NCBI GenBank assembly: GCA_021796215.1
Contig: JAJYOK010000008.1
Coordinates: 1 to 64,000 of the forward strand
Length of the DNA stretch: 64,000 bases
Source of the DNA: Bacteroidota bacterium
GTDB lineage: Bacteria > Bacteroidota > Ignavibacteria > UBA10030 > UBA8401
Direction: 5' to 3'
Positions 36,716-45,993 of the stretch are shown in pieces (position 1 is the first letter of the stretch; the number at the start of each line of letters is the position of its first letter). Made by a program: the position numbers and the translations under genes. The notes beneath the pieces are model-generated. The model ran no database searches, was not told the origin of the DNA, and saw nothing but the letters and a program-made list of their open reading frames with translations.

Positions 36716-39640
36716 TTAATAATCAATTTTTACTCCGAACCTTATCTGGCGCGGTGAAGTATAATTGTTTGCATTGTTGCCAAGAAAGGCGGCAGAATAA
36801 ACTTGCTGATAGAGAGCCGGGTCAGTTTGTGATGCTGCGTATGATTGTCCTTCTTGTGTGCCGAGCCAGCCGTCATTCGCCGGATCGCCTGTTCGTATAA
36901 AGACGCTGCTTGCATTATGTGCATTCAAAAGATTCTGCACATAGATATAAAACATCGTTTCCAGTGAAGAAATGTTCACGGTCTTGTCTATACGAAGATT
37001 AACTTCAAACGTCCAAGGAGTCGTTGAATATCCAATCGGTTCCACGGGAACCTGAAAACGATCATCGCCTAAGTTATTCTGAGATATCCTTTCCAAGGTG
37101 AACGGGAAGCCGCTTCCAAACGTCATTAAGAGATTTAATCCAGAACGTTCGAGAATGGTGCCACCATCATCCTTAGCAAAATGGTAGTCAACATTAATGC
37201 TTCCTGTATTTGCCTGGCTGAATGTTGTGGGGAACGGTATTTTTGCTGTGTAGCCATGCTGATCCGACGCACCACCAGCCGAACTGTTAGATGCCGATCC
37301 CGTACCTTCGGCACTTGCAAATGTATAATTCACCTGTGCTTGTATCCGGTTCGTTCGGCGAAGAGTAAATTTAAACTCTACACCCTTGCTCGTCGCAAAA
37401 TCACCGTTGACGAGAGAATAATAACTTCTGTTCTCTGCACCGGGTGCAGGCAAAATCAAACGAAACTGTACCAAGTCTCGTATATCCTTGTAGAATGTGG
37501 TAATATCGAAAGAGGCATTATCTCCAAGCTGCTGTGAAAATCCTGCTTCATAATGTGTGGTACGCTCCGGCTTCAAGCCTACGTAACTGGTCGGTGTTTG
37601 ATAGTAGTTTCCACCTGCGGTTATGTTGTACATCAAGCCCATACCGGCATAGGAATCAACTAATTCCGACTGCTGAACGAACTTTCCATACTGTGCGTGA
37701 AATACAGTCCGATCCGTTACAGGGAAAGAAACACCCATGCGCGGGCTTATTTGGTTTGTGGCAGGCGTTTTCGTCAACGATGAACGTTTAACAACACCCA
37801 GCGTGCTATTGTAATGGACGTTGCGGGAATCCGAAAATTGCCAGCTATCCGGGTTAATGTAATCATATCTCACCCCAACATTCAGGTTGATATCAGGTAG
37901 CTGTATTCCGTCCTGGACATACGCCGCAGCATTGACCGGATGCGGTGGACCAAAATCTGTGATATCACCGGTTGCTTTATCTACTGCATCATTGGCAATC
38001 GGATTTCCATGTACATCATATCCATAATTATTAGACCCTCCCCCTCTCAACGCTGCCGGGCTATTCCAATTCCCTGATATTCCCGTAACTCTTGACGGTC
38101 CGTAATGACGAATCGTAAAGTAGGTGTATTCACCGCCGAACTTCAAAGCATTATTGTCGCTCTCTGAAGTAAAGTCTAATCTTCCCCCCAAAGATGTCTG
38201 TGAACTTAACGCGGGCGTTGTAGCAAGCAGCGCTCCCGGCTGATAGACTCTGTAACCGCTCGGCGGGGGACCGAAGAAGTTCCAGCCATAAGTGCGGTAG
38301 TCTATATTGCTTCCCAAGAAATAATTAAACCCATATTTTGCGTTTGCGGCAGAATCACTGTACGCACCGAAATTCGTTGACAAGTATGGGTCTAACCCGG
38401 TTTGTGAATAATTTCTATAATAATTCAGATTAAACTCATAGTACATCTTCGGTGTAAAGAACTGGGTCAATTTAATGTTGCCAAACCCGTTTTGATACTT
38501 GTTAACAGGAAGCCTTTTGGCATCAAGAAACGTAGTAACGCTGGCTGCGTTCTGCGAGAACGTATGGGAGAACGATCCTGCTGTACGCAGTTTAATATCC
38601 CCGAGATCGAACAAAATTGTTCCCGTATAGTTGTAGCGATTTTGCTGACCACCAATGGTATTCCCGGCTGGATAATTAAGATTAAGAGTGTCAGGGGAAT
38701 AGTTACTTGGATGTTTAGTAGTGTACTGGGGATCCGCAACAAGCCCTTTAAAATTCATACCACCCCAAAACCTTGTGCTTGGATCGCGGTAGAATTCATT
38801 TTCTGCCATTCCAAAGAAACGTATCTTGTTAGACAGTATCGGTCCGCTTACACTGGCAACATAATCGGAATAGCCATAGGAATACCCGCCTAATGATTTG
38901 GTATTTTGCTTTGTATAATTATCAGTTTCTGCTCTCAGCGACGCATGCAGTTTTTCTCCGCCCGTGCGAAGATCCGTACTAATAATACCGCCGTTTGCAC
39001 CGCCGTACTCAGCAGGATAGCCACCTGTTCGAACCTGAATTTGCTCGACAGCATCTTGTGAAATTGTCACGCCACGCCCGCCGTTAACCGGGTCGGTAAC
39101 ATTGACGCCATCCAGCACGAAACCGGTTTCGTCAGCACGGCTTCCTCTCACATAAACATCGTTGCCAACAAGAACAACACCAGGCTGTAATGCGGCAGCT
39201 TGTGTCACGCTTCGGATAGGAATCGCATTCAGAACGTCGCTGTCGATAATGTGCGTTTCGTTCGTTGCTGATTTTTCAATTAACGGACGTTGTGCAACAA
39301 TCTCGACCGTTTGTACTTTCACGCCTTCGGCGGGAAGCGCAAAGTTTGCTTCCGTTGTTAAATCTGCATTTACGCGCACATTGGCTAGCGTAATTGCCTG
39401 GTAGCCGATATAGGATGACTTCAACGTGTAAGTGCCCGGATCAAGATTCAGAATTGTAAAGACACCGTTGACATCAGTTGTTCCGCCGTAGGATGTTCCT
39501 ACAACCTGAACAGTGGCGCCAACCAGTGCTTCCCCTGACTCACGATCGGTCACCTTGCCCTTTATCTTTCCACCAGCCGCCATTAATACCGCCGGTAGAA
39601 GCAAGGCAACAAGCAGTAAGGTGTAACGCTTCAGTTGCAT
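36716..39640 (-). CDS. TonB-dependent receptor with carboxypeptidase-regulatory-like domain
   Basis: A 974-residue outer-membrane transporter. Signal peptide MQLKRYTLLLVALLLPAVLMAAG; regulatory-like domain (IKGKVTDRESGEALVGATVQV ... YIGYQAITL) to about residue 95; plug with ALQPGVVLVGNDVYVRGSRADE and GFVLDGVNVTDP, GGYPAEYGGANGGII; then a barrel ending QIRFGVKIDY. The start moves to the ATG with AAGGAG 7 bases upstream. Unlike the receptor in the glycan locus, it is of the OmpA/carboxypeptidase-regulatory general type. It heads the three-gene surface operon. The substrate is unknown. Confidence 0.9.
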   Translation of the reverse strand: MQLKRYTLLLVALLLPAVLMAAGGKIKGKVTDRESGEALVGATVQVVGTSYGGTTDVNGVFTILNLDPGTYTLKSSYIGYQAITLANVRVNADLTTEANFALPAEGVKVQTVEIVAQRPLIEKSATNETHIIDSDVLNAIPIRSVTQAAALQPGVVLVGNDVYVRGSRADETGFVLDGVNVTDPVNGGRGVTISQDAVEQIQVRTGGYPAEYGGANGGIISTDLRTGGEKLHASLRAETDNYTKQNTKSLGGYSYGYSDYVASVSGPILSNKIRFFGMAENEFYRDPSTRFWGGMNFKGLVADPQYTTKHPSNYSPDTLNLNYPAGNTIGGQQNRYNYTGTILFDLGDIKLRTAGSFSHTFSQNAASVTTFLDAKRLPVNKYQNGFGNIKLTQFFTPKMYYEFNLNYYRNYSQTGLDPYLSTNFGAYSDSAANAKYGFNYFLGSNIDYRTYGWNFFGPPPSGYRVYQPGALLATTPALSSQTSLGGRLDFTSESDNNALKFGGEYTYFTIRHYGPSRVTGISGNWNSPAALRGGGSNNYGYDVHGNPIANDAVDKATGDITDFGPPHPVNAAAYVQDGIQLPDINLNVGVRYDYINPDSWQFSDSRNVHYNSTLGVVKRSSLTKTPATNQISPRMGVSFPVTDRTVFHAQYGKFVQQSELVDSYAGMGLMYNITAGGNYYQTPTSYVGLKPERTTHYEAGFSQQLGDNASFDITTFYKDIRDLVQFRLILPAPGAENRSYYSLVNGDFATSKGVEFKFTLRRTNRIQAQVNYTFASAEGTGSASNSSAGGASDQHGYTAKIPFPTTFSQANTGSINVDYHFAKDDGGTILERSGLNLLMTFGSGFPFTLERISQNNLGDDRFQVPVEPIGYSTTPWTFEVNLRIDKTVNISSLETMFYIYVQNLLNAHNASSVFIRTGDPANDGWLGTQEGQSYAASQTDPALYQQVYSAAFLGNNANNYTSPRQIRFGVKIDY

Positions 39641-39729
39641 GTTTTGTCTCCTTGTTATTGTTCTTGTGGACAATTGTTGATCTGCGCTCCGTACAAAACT
39701 ACACACATGATCAGTTAATTAAATACAAT

Positions 39730-39764
39730 GAAAAAAACAAACACCGCTTTTTAAACAAAGCGGT
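39730..39764 (-). terminator. Terminator-like hairpin ahead of the TonB receptor operon
   Basis: ACCGCTTT / AAAGCGGT, 8 perfect pairs with a 6-base loop. On the minus strand it is followed by GTTTGTTTTTTTC. It lies about 90 bases upstream of the receptor ATG, so it would stop transcripts arriving from the serA side, or attenuate the operon. Confidence 0.65.
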
Positions 39765-40142
39765 ATCCATAATTTCTGTCTCTTATCGCTTAAATCGGCA
39801 ATGGGAAATTTTTGACTTTCGTCTCGTATCAATACTTTCACGCACTCTCTACGTTAGTGACTTCGCTTAATTTACGATTCGCCGATTCATTTGTCAAGTA
39901 CTACTCGCTGTATCTTCTTTCCCCGCAACAGGGTATCATCATTCTTCTCACAAAAGCCTGCCGAGAAGCGATTGAATATTTCCGCATCTTTCCCATTCGC
40001 GAAAAGAACTGCTGCGGTGAAAAGAAATTACAGAGAAAATGCCAAAAAAATCTAAGAGATTATTTATAACGTTTTTCGAAAAGGGGGTAACAGCATACAA
40101 CTTCCTTGCAGAAATTTCGATGGGAAATATTACAGCAACAAC

Positions 40143-40316
40143 ATGATACCAAAAGATCACAAAAAATTCCTTCGGAACGGGCATTTCAGCAACCGCGAAA
40201 AAGAAACCGTGGGAAACCTCTACGGCACGAGTCCTCACCAAGAACGAAAAATTATACAACGTTTCTTTCAAACTCGACCCGCGCATTTCTTCTCCTCAGC
40301 AGTAACACCATCATGA
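40143..40316 (+). CDS. Possible small protein of 57 residues
   Basis: An ATG-to-TGA frame reading MIPKDHKKFLRNGHF and then a charged, helix-prone stretch (SNREKETVGNLYG, HQERKIIQRFF). Codon choice looks more gene-like than the overlapping frames. There is no Shine-Dalgarno site and no recognised family. It could be a genuine small gene, a decayed fragment or chance. Confidence 0.25.
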   Translation: MIPKDHKKFLRNGHFSNREKETVGNLYGTSPHQERKIIQRFFQTRPAHFFSSAVTPS

Positions 40317-40410
40317 GACATAATAATCATCATTATCGAGTGTGATGCAAAAGATAGAGATTCGATTCTATTTTGTCAAGTCAAAAATGAGAAATATTCG
40401 TTTAAAGCCC

Positions 40411-40459
40411 GCTGCCAAAGGAGATGAAAAAGGCACATCTTTTTAAGGTTTTTGGCAGC
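40411..40459. repeat. Nested inverted repeat between serA and the surface operon
   Basis: Outer arms GCTGCCAAA (40411-40419) and TTTGGCAGC (40451-40459) enclose inner arms AGATG (40422-40426) and CATCT (40436-40440). The whole forms an interrupted hairpin of 49 bases. It has no T-run, so it may be a processing site or a protein-binding dyad. Confidence 0.5.
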
Positions 40460-40497
40460 CATTCAGTCACATTTACCGGAGTTAAGGCACAGCACTG

Positions 40498-40526
40498 AAA
40501 ATCAATAGAATCAATCTCTTGATTTT
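40498..40526. terminator. Weak hairpin downstream of serA
   Basis: AAAATCAA and TTGATTTT, 8 pairs with a 13-base loop, about 45 bases after the serA stop. AT-rich and weak; a tentative terminator. Confidence 0.35.
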
Positions 40527-40568
40527 TATCTTGGTGGACTTATAGCTGAATAAATACTGTCAAACCAA

Positions 40569-42146
40569 TTACAGCGACACTACCTTGGCTTCATAAATTC
40601 CGTCAATGGAATTCATTTTTGCAAGCACTCCATCGGAAATCGGATTATCAACGCTGACGACCGTGAGTGCTTTGCCGCCAAAATTCGAGCGGCCAAGCGC
40701 TAACCCTGCGATGTTTATTTTTTCCGATGCGAGAATAGAACCGACTTGTGCAAGCATTCCGGGCTTGTCTGTATTTGTATAAAATAAAAGAATGCCTTCC
40801 GGGTTCACTTCAAAATAAAACGAATCGATCCGAACAATGCGCGGCTTTGTTGTGCCGAACACCGTGCCGGCAAATATTCTTTCTTCAACATCGGTGGAAT
40901 ATCCCACCGTCAATAAATGAGAATAGTTTTCGCTGTCGCGTTCCTTTTTTTCGCTGATGCGAATACCCATCGACGCGGCAATAATCGGCGCGTTAATATA
41001 ATTCACCGGCTCGCTCATCAGATGCGAGAACAATCCTTTCAACACACCGTCCGTCAACAGCTCATGATGTTTTTGCAAAAGTTCGCCGCGCGTTTCGATG
41101 GTGATTTCCCGCAGCGTTCCTTTCATCAACTGCGCCTGCAAACTGCCGAGTGTTTCAGCGAGTGAAAGATACGGCTTGATTTCATTTGGAATACCTGCCT
41201 GCAATGCAACTGCGTTGACGGCACCGGAAATTCCGCGGTCATGAAGCGCGTCGGCGATTTGTTCTGCAATCTGAATTGCAACTTTCTCCTGCGCTTCTTC
41301 TGTTGAAGCACCGAGATGCGGCGTACACACAATGTGCGGGTGTTGAACCAACGGATTATCTTTCGGCGGCTCGCTCATGTACACATCGAGCGCCGCTCCG
41401 GAAACCTGTCCGCTGTTCAAAGCGGCGAGCAAAGCTGCTTCATCAATAATCCCGCCGCGCGCGCAATTGATGAGCCGAACTCCTTTTTTACATTGAGCAA
41501 TTGTTTTCTCGTTCAGCAGTCCGCGTGTTTCATCATTCAACGGCGTATGCACAGTGATAAAATCCGACCGGCGATAAATTTCGTCGAGCGACACCAATTC
41601 GATTTTTAATTTCAGTGCAACATCGCTTGAAAGCACCGGATCGAAACCGATCACGTTCATGCCGAACGATTGGCAGCGTACCGCAACTTCGCGGCCGACT
41701 TTCCCTAAACCAACAACGCCGAGCGTTTTTCCGAAAAGTTCTGTCCCCATATATTTTTTCCTCTCCCATTTCCCCTGAATCAAACTCATCTGAGCGTGAG
41801 GAATATTGCGCGCAAGCGAGAGCAGGAGAGAAACTGTGTGTTCTGCTGTCGAAATTGTGTTGCCTCCCGGCGTGTTCATCACAATAATACCGCGGCGCGA
41901 TGCCGCTTCAACATCAATATTGTCAACACCGGCACCGGCTCTGCCGATGACTTTCATATTCTTTGCCTGTGCAATAATGTCCGCAGTAACTTTTGTTCCG
42001 CTGCGAACCACAAGTGCATCGTAATCGCCGATGATGGATTTCAATTCATTTGCCGGAATTCCCGGCTTCGCGTCAACCTGAAACCCTTCGCGGGTCAGAA
42101 TGTCAACGCAGCTTTGTTCTATTGGATCGCTGATGAGTATTTTCAT
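40569..42146 (-). CDS. serA: D-3-phosphoglycerate dehydrogenase
   Basis: Oxidises 3-phosphoglycerate to phosphohydroxypyruvate, the first step of serine synthesis. The 525 residues match the long form, as in Mycobacterium: N-terminal substrate and NAD domains (Rossmann motif GVVGLGKVGREVA, NCARGGIIDEAAL, catalytic histidine in TPHLGASTEEAQ), an intervening domain (about 315-450) and a C-terminal ACT domain (about 452-525; LLFYTNTDKPGMLAQVGSIL) for likely serine feedback. It follows the class V aminotransferase by 119 bases, consistent with a serine pathway pair. Confidence 0.95.
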   Translation of the reverse strand: MKILISDPIEQSCVDILTREGFQVDAKPGIPANELKSIIGDYDALVVRSGTKVTADIIAQAKNMKVIGRAGAGVDNIDVEAASRRGIIVMNTPGGNTISTAEHTVSLLLSLARNIPHAQMSLIQGKWERKKYMGTELFGKTLGVVGLGKVGREVAVRCQSFGMNVIGFDPVLSSDVALKLKIELVSLDEIYRRSDFITVHTPLNDETRGLLNEKTIAQCKKGVRLINCARGGIIDEAALLAALNSGQVSGAALDVYMSEPPKDNPLVQHPHIVCTPHLGASTEEAQEKVAIQIAEQIADALHDRGISGAVNAVALQAGIPNEIKPYLSLAETLGSLQAQLMKGTLREITIETRGELLQKHHELLTDGVLKGLFSHLMSEPVNYINAPIIAASMGIRISEKKERDSENYSHLLTVGYSTDVEERIFAGTVFGTTKPRIVRIDSFYFEVNPEGILLFYTNTDKPGMLAQVGSILASEKINIAGLALGRSNFGGKALTVVSVDNPISDGVLAKMNSIDGIYEAKVVSL

Positions 42147-42209
42147 GATGGTAGTATGTGAGTAAGTGAATAAATGTACAACGATGTGAATTGTGAAACT
42201 TTATTTTTG

Positions 42210-42237
42210 CCATCCGATTGCTTTAAGAATCGGATGG
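42210..42237. repeat. Perfect hairpin between aminotransferase gene and serA
   Basis: CCATCCGATT and AATCGGATGG, 10 perfect pairs with an 8-base loop, 28 bases after the aminotransferase stop. On the minus strand it is followed by CAAAAATAAAG rather than a T-run, so it is not a classical terminator; it may tune serA expression or protect the upstream message. Confidence 0.5.
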
Positions 42238-42265
42238 TTTGATGATGTGCCGTTATGCACCGTCT

Positions 42266-43411
42266 TCAGGCGCCATTTTCTGTTTGAAGATATTTTACGA
42301 CAGCCTGAACACCGATACCGGCATCAAATTTGTAACCGCTTTCGCGCAGCGTCATTTCCAGCGCCGTCATCATTGTCACCATATCCATTTCGTCATAATA
42401 TCCCAAATGCGAAATGCGGAAAATCTTCCCCGCATAATCATCTTGCCCGCCGGCAATGGTGATGCCGTATTTTGTTTTCAAAATCTTGTTGAATGTTTTC
42501 CACTCAACGCCTTCAGGCACCCACACCGGCGTAACGGCGTATGACGGTGAATTGGAAAACAACTTCAATCCGAGCGCGGAAACGCCCGCGCGAATCGCCG
42601 TTGCTAACCGTTCATGTCTCTTCCAGACATTTTCAATTCCTTCAGCACGGATCATTTCCAGCGCTGCATCAACTCCAATAACGAGCGACACCGCCGGCGT
42701 AAACGGCGTATCGTTTTTTTCGTATGACTTAACTGCCTTACGGAGATCAAAATAAAATTTCGGCAGCGTCGAATGTTCCATCGCTGAGATGGCGCGCTGA
42801 CTGAGTGCAACAAACGCAAGTCCCGGCGGAATCATCAATCCTTTTTGTGAGCCGGTCACGCACGCATCAATTCCCCATTCATCAAAACGCAATTCGTGCG
42901 CGCCGACAGCCGTAATGCCGTCAACACACACAAGCGCGTTGGAATTCTCCCGAATAACGCGGGCAAGTGTTTTTACATCCGTTGCCGTGCCGGTGGATGT
43001 TTCACTATGCGTAAGATACACTGCTTTTGCTTCCGGATGTTTTCGTAATTCAGAAAGTATTTGATCTGCCGTCGGCGCTTTTCCCCATTCCAATTTAATT
43101 TCAACAGCGTTCAAACCGAACGCCCGCGGCATTTTCACCCAGCGCTCTCCGAACTTTCCGCCATTCACCGAAATGATCGTGTCGCCGGAAGAGAACAAGC
43201 TGACGAACGTTGCTTCAACACCGCCGGTACCGGAACTCGTAAGCGTAAGCACCGGCTGTTCAGTTTGAAAAAGATATTTGAGGTTGCGGTTGACGCGTGT
43301 GAGAATTTCATTAAACTCCGGATTGCGGTGATGAATAATCGGCTCAGCCATTGTTAACATCACATGTTCCGGAACCGGAGTTGGTCCTGGGGTGAATAAT
43401 CGTTTTTTCAT
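42266..43411 (-). CDS. Class V aminotransferase (serine/alanine-glyoxylate type)
   Basis: A 381-residue PLP enzyme of the alanine-glyoxylate / serine-pyruvate aminotransferase family. FTPGPTPVPEHV at the start and SSGTGGVEA near residue 60 bind substrate and phosphate. The PLP lysine is K190 in TGSQKGLM, with the D in CVDGITAVGAHE pairing to the pyridine nitrogen. AGGAA lies 7 bases before the ATG. Because serA is next and no serC is in the window, it may aminate phosphohydroxypyruvate, as related enzymes do in some archaea and bacteria; glyoxylate or pyruvate amination is the alternative. Confidence 0.88.
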   Translation of the reverse strand: MKKRLFTPGPTPVPEHVMLTMAEPIIHHRNPEFNEILTRVNRNLKYLFQTEQPVLTLTSSGTGGVEATFVSLFSSGDTIISVNGGKFGERWVKMPRAFGLNAVEIKLEWGKAPTADQILSELRKHPEAKAVYLTHSETSTGTATDVKTLARVIRENSNALVCVDGITAVGAHELRFDEWGIDACVTGSQKGLMIPPGLAFVALSQRAISAMEHSTLPKFYFDLRKAVKSYEKNDTPFTPAVSLVIGVDAALEMIRAEGIENVWKRHERLATAIRAGVSALGLKLFSNSPSYAVTPVWVPEGVEWKTFNKILKTKYGITIAGGQDDYAGKIFRISHLGYYDEMDMVTMMTALEMTLRESGYKFDAGIGVQAVVKYLQTENGA

Positions 43412-43526
43412 ATTGAAGTTCCTGTGAAAAAAAATGTAGGCACAGTGGAAGAATTGATACTCTTTACATATTGAAAGTACTGGAAATACGAAAGAGAATC
43501 AAGCTAAGGAGAAAGTGTTGCTATTT

Positions 43527-44222
43527 TTACGCAACAGCGGTAGTCCGGTCGGAATCCTTTGAAGAAAATCTGCCGTTGCGGGAAGAATTAAATTCGTCGC
43601 GGCGGATAAATTTCTTTAACGATGAATCCTGCGCGACTAAGATGTGCTCTTCTATGATTTTCAGCAAGTCGTTTCGACCATCTCCGGTCATGGCAGAAAA
43701 CGGAACAATTCCATGCAAATAATGATATTTGCTCATTGCCTCTTCGACAGCGATCATCTGTGTCTGGAGCCTGCTGGACGGGGTTTTATCTGCCTTCGTA
43801 AGAACGAGAACGAATGGAATCTTGTAAAAGTCGAGCCAGCCTATCATCAGGTTATCGAGGTCGGTGGGACCAAGTCGTGCATCCACTATTTGCACAGCAA
43901 ACGCGATTTGTTTCCGTGAGTGAAAATAATTTTCAATCAACGCCGTCCACCCGGCTCTCACGTGTTCCGCAACTCTTGCGTAGCCGTAACCGGGAAGGTC
44001 TACAAAATAAAGCTGTTTGTTGACAAGGTAATAATTCAGTTCACGGGTTTTTCCCGGAGTTGAGCTGACGCGGGCAGTTTTTTTCCTGTTTGCCAATTTG
44101 TTCAGCAGCGACGACTTTCCGACATTCGACCGTCCGATGAACACAACCTCCGGTAAACCATCTTTCGGAAGCTGATGCAAATCTACAGCACCAACGGTAA
44201 AATCAACAGAGGCAATTTTCAT
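43527..44222 (-). CDS. engB: Ribosome biogenesis GTPase YihA/YsxC
   Basis: A GTPase needed for 50S subunit assembly. The 231 residues include G1 GRSNVGKSS near residue 30, G2/G3 with STPGKTRELNYY and VDLPGYGYA, and G4 LTKADK. The C-terminal 25-30 residues (LKKFIRRDEFNSSRNGRFSSKDSD) extend past the usual 195-210-residue family length and look disordered and basic. AGAGAGG precedes the ATG. It follows rplQ by about 120 bases, a sensible neighbour for an assembly factor. Confidence 0.94.
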   Translation of the reverse strand: MKIASVDFTVGAVDLHQLPKDGLPEVVFIGRSNVGKSSLLNKLANRKKTARVSSTPGKTRELNYYLVNKQLYFVDLPGYGYARVAEHVRAGWTALIENYFHSRKQIAFAVQIVDARLGPTDLDNLMIGWLDFYKIPFVLVLTKADKTPSSRLQTQMIAVEEAMSKYHYLHGIVPFSAMTGDGRNDLLKIIEEHILVAQDSSLKKFIRRDEFNSSRNGRFSSKDSDRTTAVA

Positions 44223-44341
44223 ATATCCTCTCTTCAGATAGAATGGAATTGATTCCGCTACTCAGTCATTGAGAACAACAAGCAGCGGATCGCGGGCTCC
44301 TGTATGTTGGAAACGAGGCGAGCTTTGCTTCGCGAAATGTG

Positions 44342-44947
44342 TTATGCAGTTGTTTCCGGTTTGTCCGCCGCCTTTGCGGCGGAAGTTTGTTCCGGCTCGG
44401 AGGTTTGCGCTTCGGTTTTTACTGAAGCTTGTTCAGTTTCTTCCGGCGCGGTCTCTGCCGCATCCGTCTTGGCGGAATTTTCAACTTTATTCTGGCTCGC
44501 TTTTCGTGGACGACGTGCACGGCGCGAGCGTGCCGGCGCTTTCGTTTCTTCCTGTGCGACGTTATAGTCAACAAGTTCTAGAATTGCAACATCGGCCCCG
44601 TCACCCAAACGCTGTCCCAGTTTCACCACGCGTGTATAACCGCCTGCGCGGCCCGCCACCTTCGGAGCAATTTCATTAAAGAGAAGCTTCACAACTTCTT
44701 TGTCATGAATGAAGCGCGCTACTTCACGGCGGGCATGGACATTCTTTGGCACGCCTTCGCTTTCTTTTGCCACTGCGCGTTTCGCACGGGTAATTATTTT
44801 TTCCACAACCATGCGGGTTTCTTTTGCTTTAGCAACGGTCGTGCGGATTTTCTTGTGGCGCAACAGCGACGTTGAGAGCGCACTTAATGTTGCTCTCCGA
44901 TGGCTCGCCGTTCGTTTTAATTTCCTACCTGATCTACCGTGAATCAT
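44342..44947 (-). CDS. rplQ: 50S ribosomal protein L17, extended
   Basis: L17 sits at the polypeptide exit tunnel side of the large subunit. The first 120 residues are standard (MIHGRSGRKLKRTASHRRA, LLRHKKIRTTVAKAKETR, GRAGGYTRVVKLGQRLGDGA). A tail of about 75 residues rich in Ala, Glu, Lys and Thr follows, disordered in appearance and absent from the short L17 of E. coli. It closes the alpha-operon part, 14 bases after rpoA. Confidence 0.96.
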   Translation of the reverse strand: MIHGRSGRKLKRTASHRRATLSALSTSLLRHKKIRTTVAKAKETRMVVEKIITRAKRAVAKESEGVPKNVHARREVARFIHDKEVVKLLFNEIAPKVAGRAGGYTRVVKLGQRLGDGADVAILELVDYNVAQEETKAPARSRRARRPRKASQNKVENSAKTDAAETAPEETEQASVKTEAQTSEPEQTSAAKAADKPETTA

Positions 44948-44961
44948 TATCGTTCCTTTGC

Positions 44962-45948
44962 TTAGTCACCGTCTTTTAAATATTTTTCGACATCCATTCC
45001 GAATGTCAAACCCTGTTCTTCAATGATCGCCGATAATTCTGCAAGCGACTTGCGTCCGAAGTTGCGGAACTTCAGCAACTCTGCTTCATCACGGCGGACA
45101 AGATCGGCAATAGTTTTGATGTCGGCAGCCTTCAAACAATTGTGCGAACGAACAGATAATTCCAAATCGTCCACGCTCATCTTCAGCACTTTACGAATGC
45201 GGGCAACTTCGGCATCTTCTTCTATTTCCTCTTTTTCACCTTCCAGCTCTGCTGAAAGATTAATAAAGAGCTGAATGTGATCGCGCAGAATTTTCCCTGC
45301 ATACGTCAATGCTTCTTTGGGAGAAATAGAGCCGTCGGTTTCAATTTCGAGCATCAGCTTTTCGTAATCCGTCTGCTGTCCGACGCGCGTCGGTTCCACG
45401 GCATAGCGGACGTTCGTTATCGGTGTAAAAATAGAATCAATCGCAACCACGCCGAGCGTTTGGTCCGGCAATTTGTTTTCTTCAGCAGTCACATATCCTT
45501 TGCCTCGTCCAATACGAAGCTCCATATCGAAATCCGCATCTTTGTTAAGGGTGGCAATGTGATGCTCAGGGTTCAAAATTTCAACTTCCGGGCTTTGCTC
45601 TTGAATATTGCCCGCTTTGAATTCTCCCGGACCCTTAAGATGCACAACCACCTTGCCGACTTTTTTGTTGGTCGCTTTCAAGCGGACTTCTTTCAGGTTC
45701 AAAATCATGTCGGACACATCTTCAACCATGCCGGGCAGTGTTGAAAATTCGTGGACGACATTATCAATATGAATAGCAGTAATCGCATGGCCGGGAAGCG
45801 ATGACAAGAGTACGCGGCGGAATGCGTTTCCGATTGTGACTCCAAATCCCTTTTCCAGTGGCTGAACGATAAACCTGCCGAACCGGGTGGTGTGGCTTGC
45901 ATCATCCAGCACAATTCCTTCGGGCATTTGAAAGTTAACAGTACTCAT
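44962..45948 (-). CDS. rpoA: RNA polymerase subunit alpha
   Basis: The 328-residue alpha subunit nucleates polymerase assembly. The N-terminal dimerisation domain (GFGVTIGNAFRRVLLSSLPGHAI) is joined by an acidic linker (EGEKEEIEEDAE) to the C-terminal domain, two helix-hairpin-helices (LELSVRSHNCLKAADIKTI, FRNFGRKSLAELSAI), which contacts UP elements and activators. It lies between rpsD and rplQ, the usual alpha-operon order. Confidence 0.98.
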   Translation of the reverse strand: MSTVNFQMPEGIVLDDASHTTRFGRFIVQPLEKGFGVTIGNAFRRVLLSSLPGHAITAIHIDNVVHEFSTLPGMVEDVSDMILNLKEVRLKATNKKVGKVVVHLKGPGEFKAGNIQEQSPEVEILNPEHHIATLNKDADFDMELRIGRGKGYVTAEENKLPDQTLGVVAIDSIFTPITNVRYAVEPTRVGQQTDYEKLMLEIETDGSISPKEALTYAGKILRDHIQLFINLSAELEGEKEEIEEDAEVARIRKVLKMSVDDLELSVRSHNCLKAADIKTIADLVRRDEAELLKFRNFGRKSLAELSAIIEEQGLTFGMDVEKYLKDGD

Positions 45949-45993
45949 GAGTTCAACTCACTTTCGCACGTAGTTAAATGAAAAAAATATGAA

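Larger units (their letters stand above)
39641..40568. other. Gene-poor structured intergenic stretch
   Basis: About 930 bases between serA and the TonB receptor operon. It should hold the operon promoter. It contains a terminator-like hairpin (39730-39764), a 57-codon plus-strand frame (40143-40316), a nested inverted repeat (40411-40459) and a further hairpin (40498-40526). Longer frames on both strands lack ribosome binding sites and recognisable motifs and are not called. Confidence 0.6.

Noticed and set aside
39812-40069. 85-codon plus-strand frame, considered as a transposase or decayed gene fragment
   Set aside because: No DDE or HTH motif, no flanking inverted repeats and no target-site duplication were seen.
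39948-40286. 112-codon minus-strand frame in the serA/TonB gap
   Set aside because: No Shine-Dalgarno site, hydrophobic low-information translation and no motif; it could not be supported over chance.
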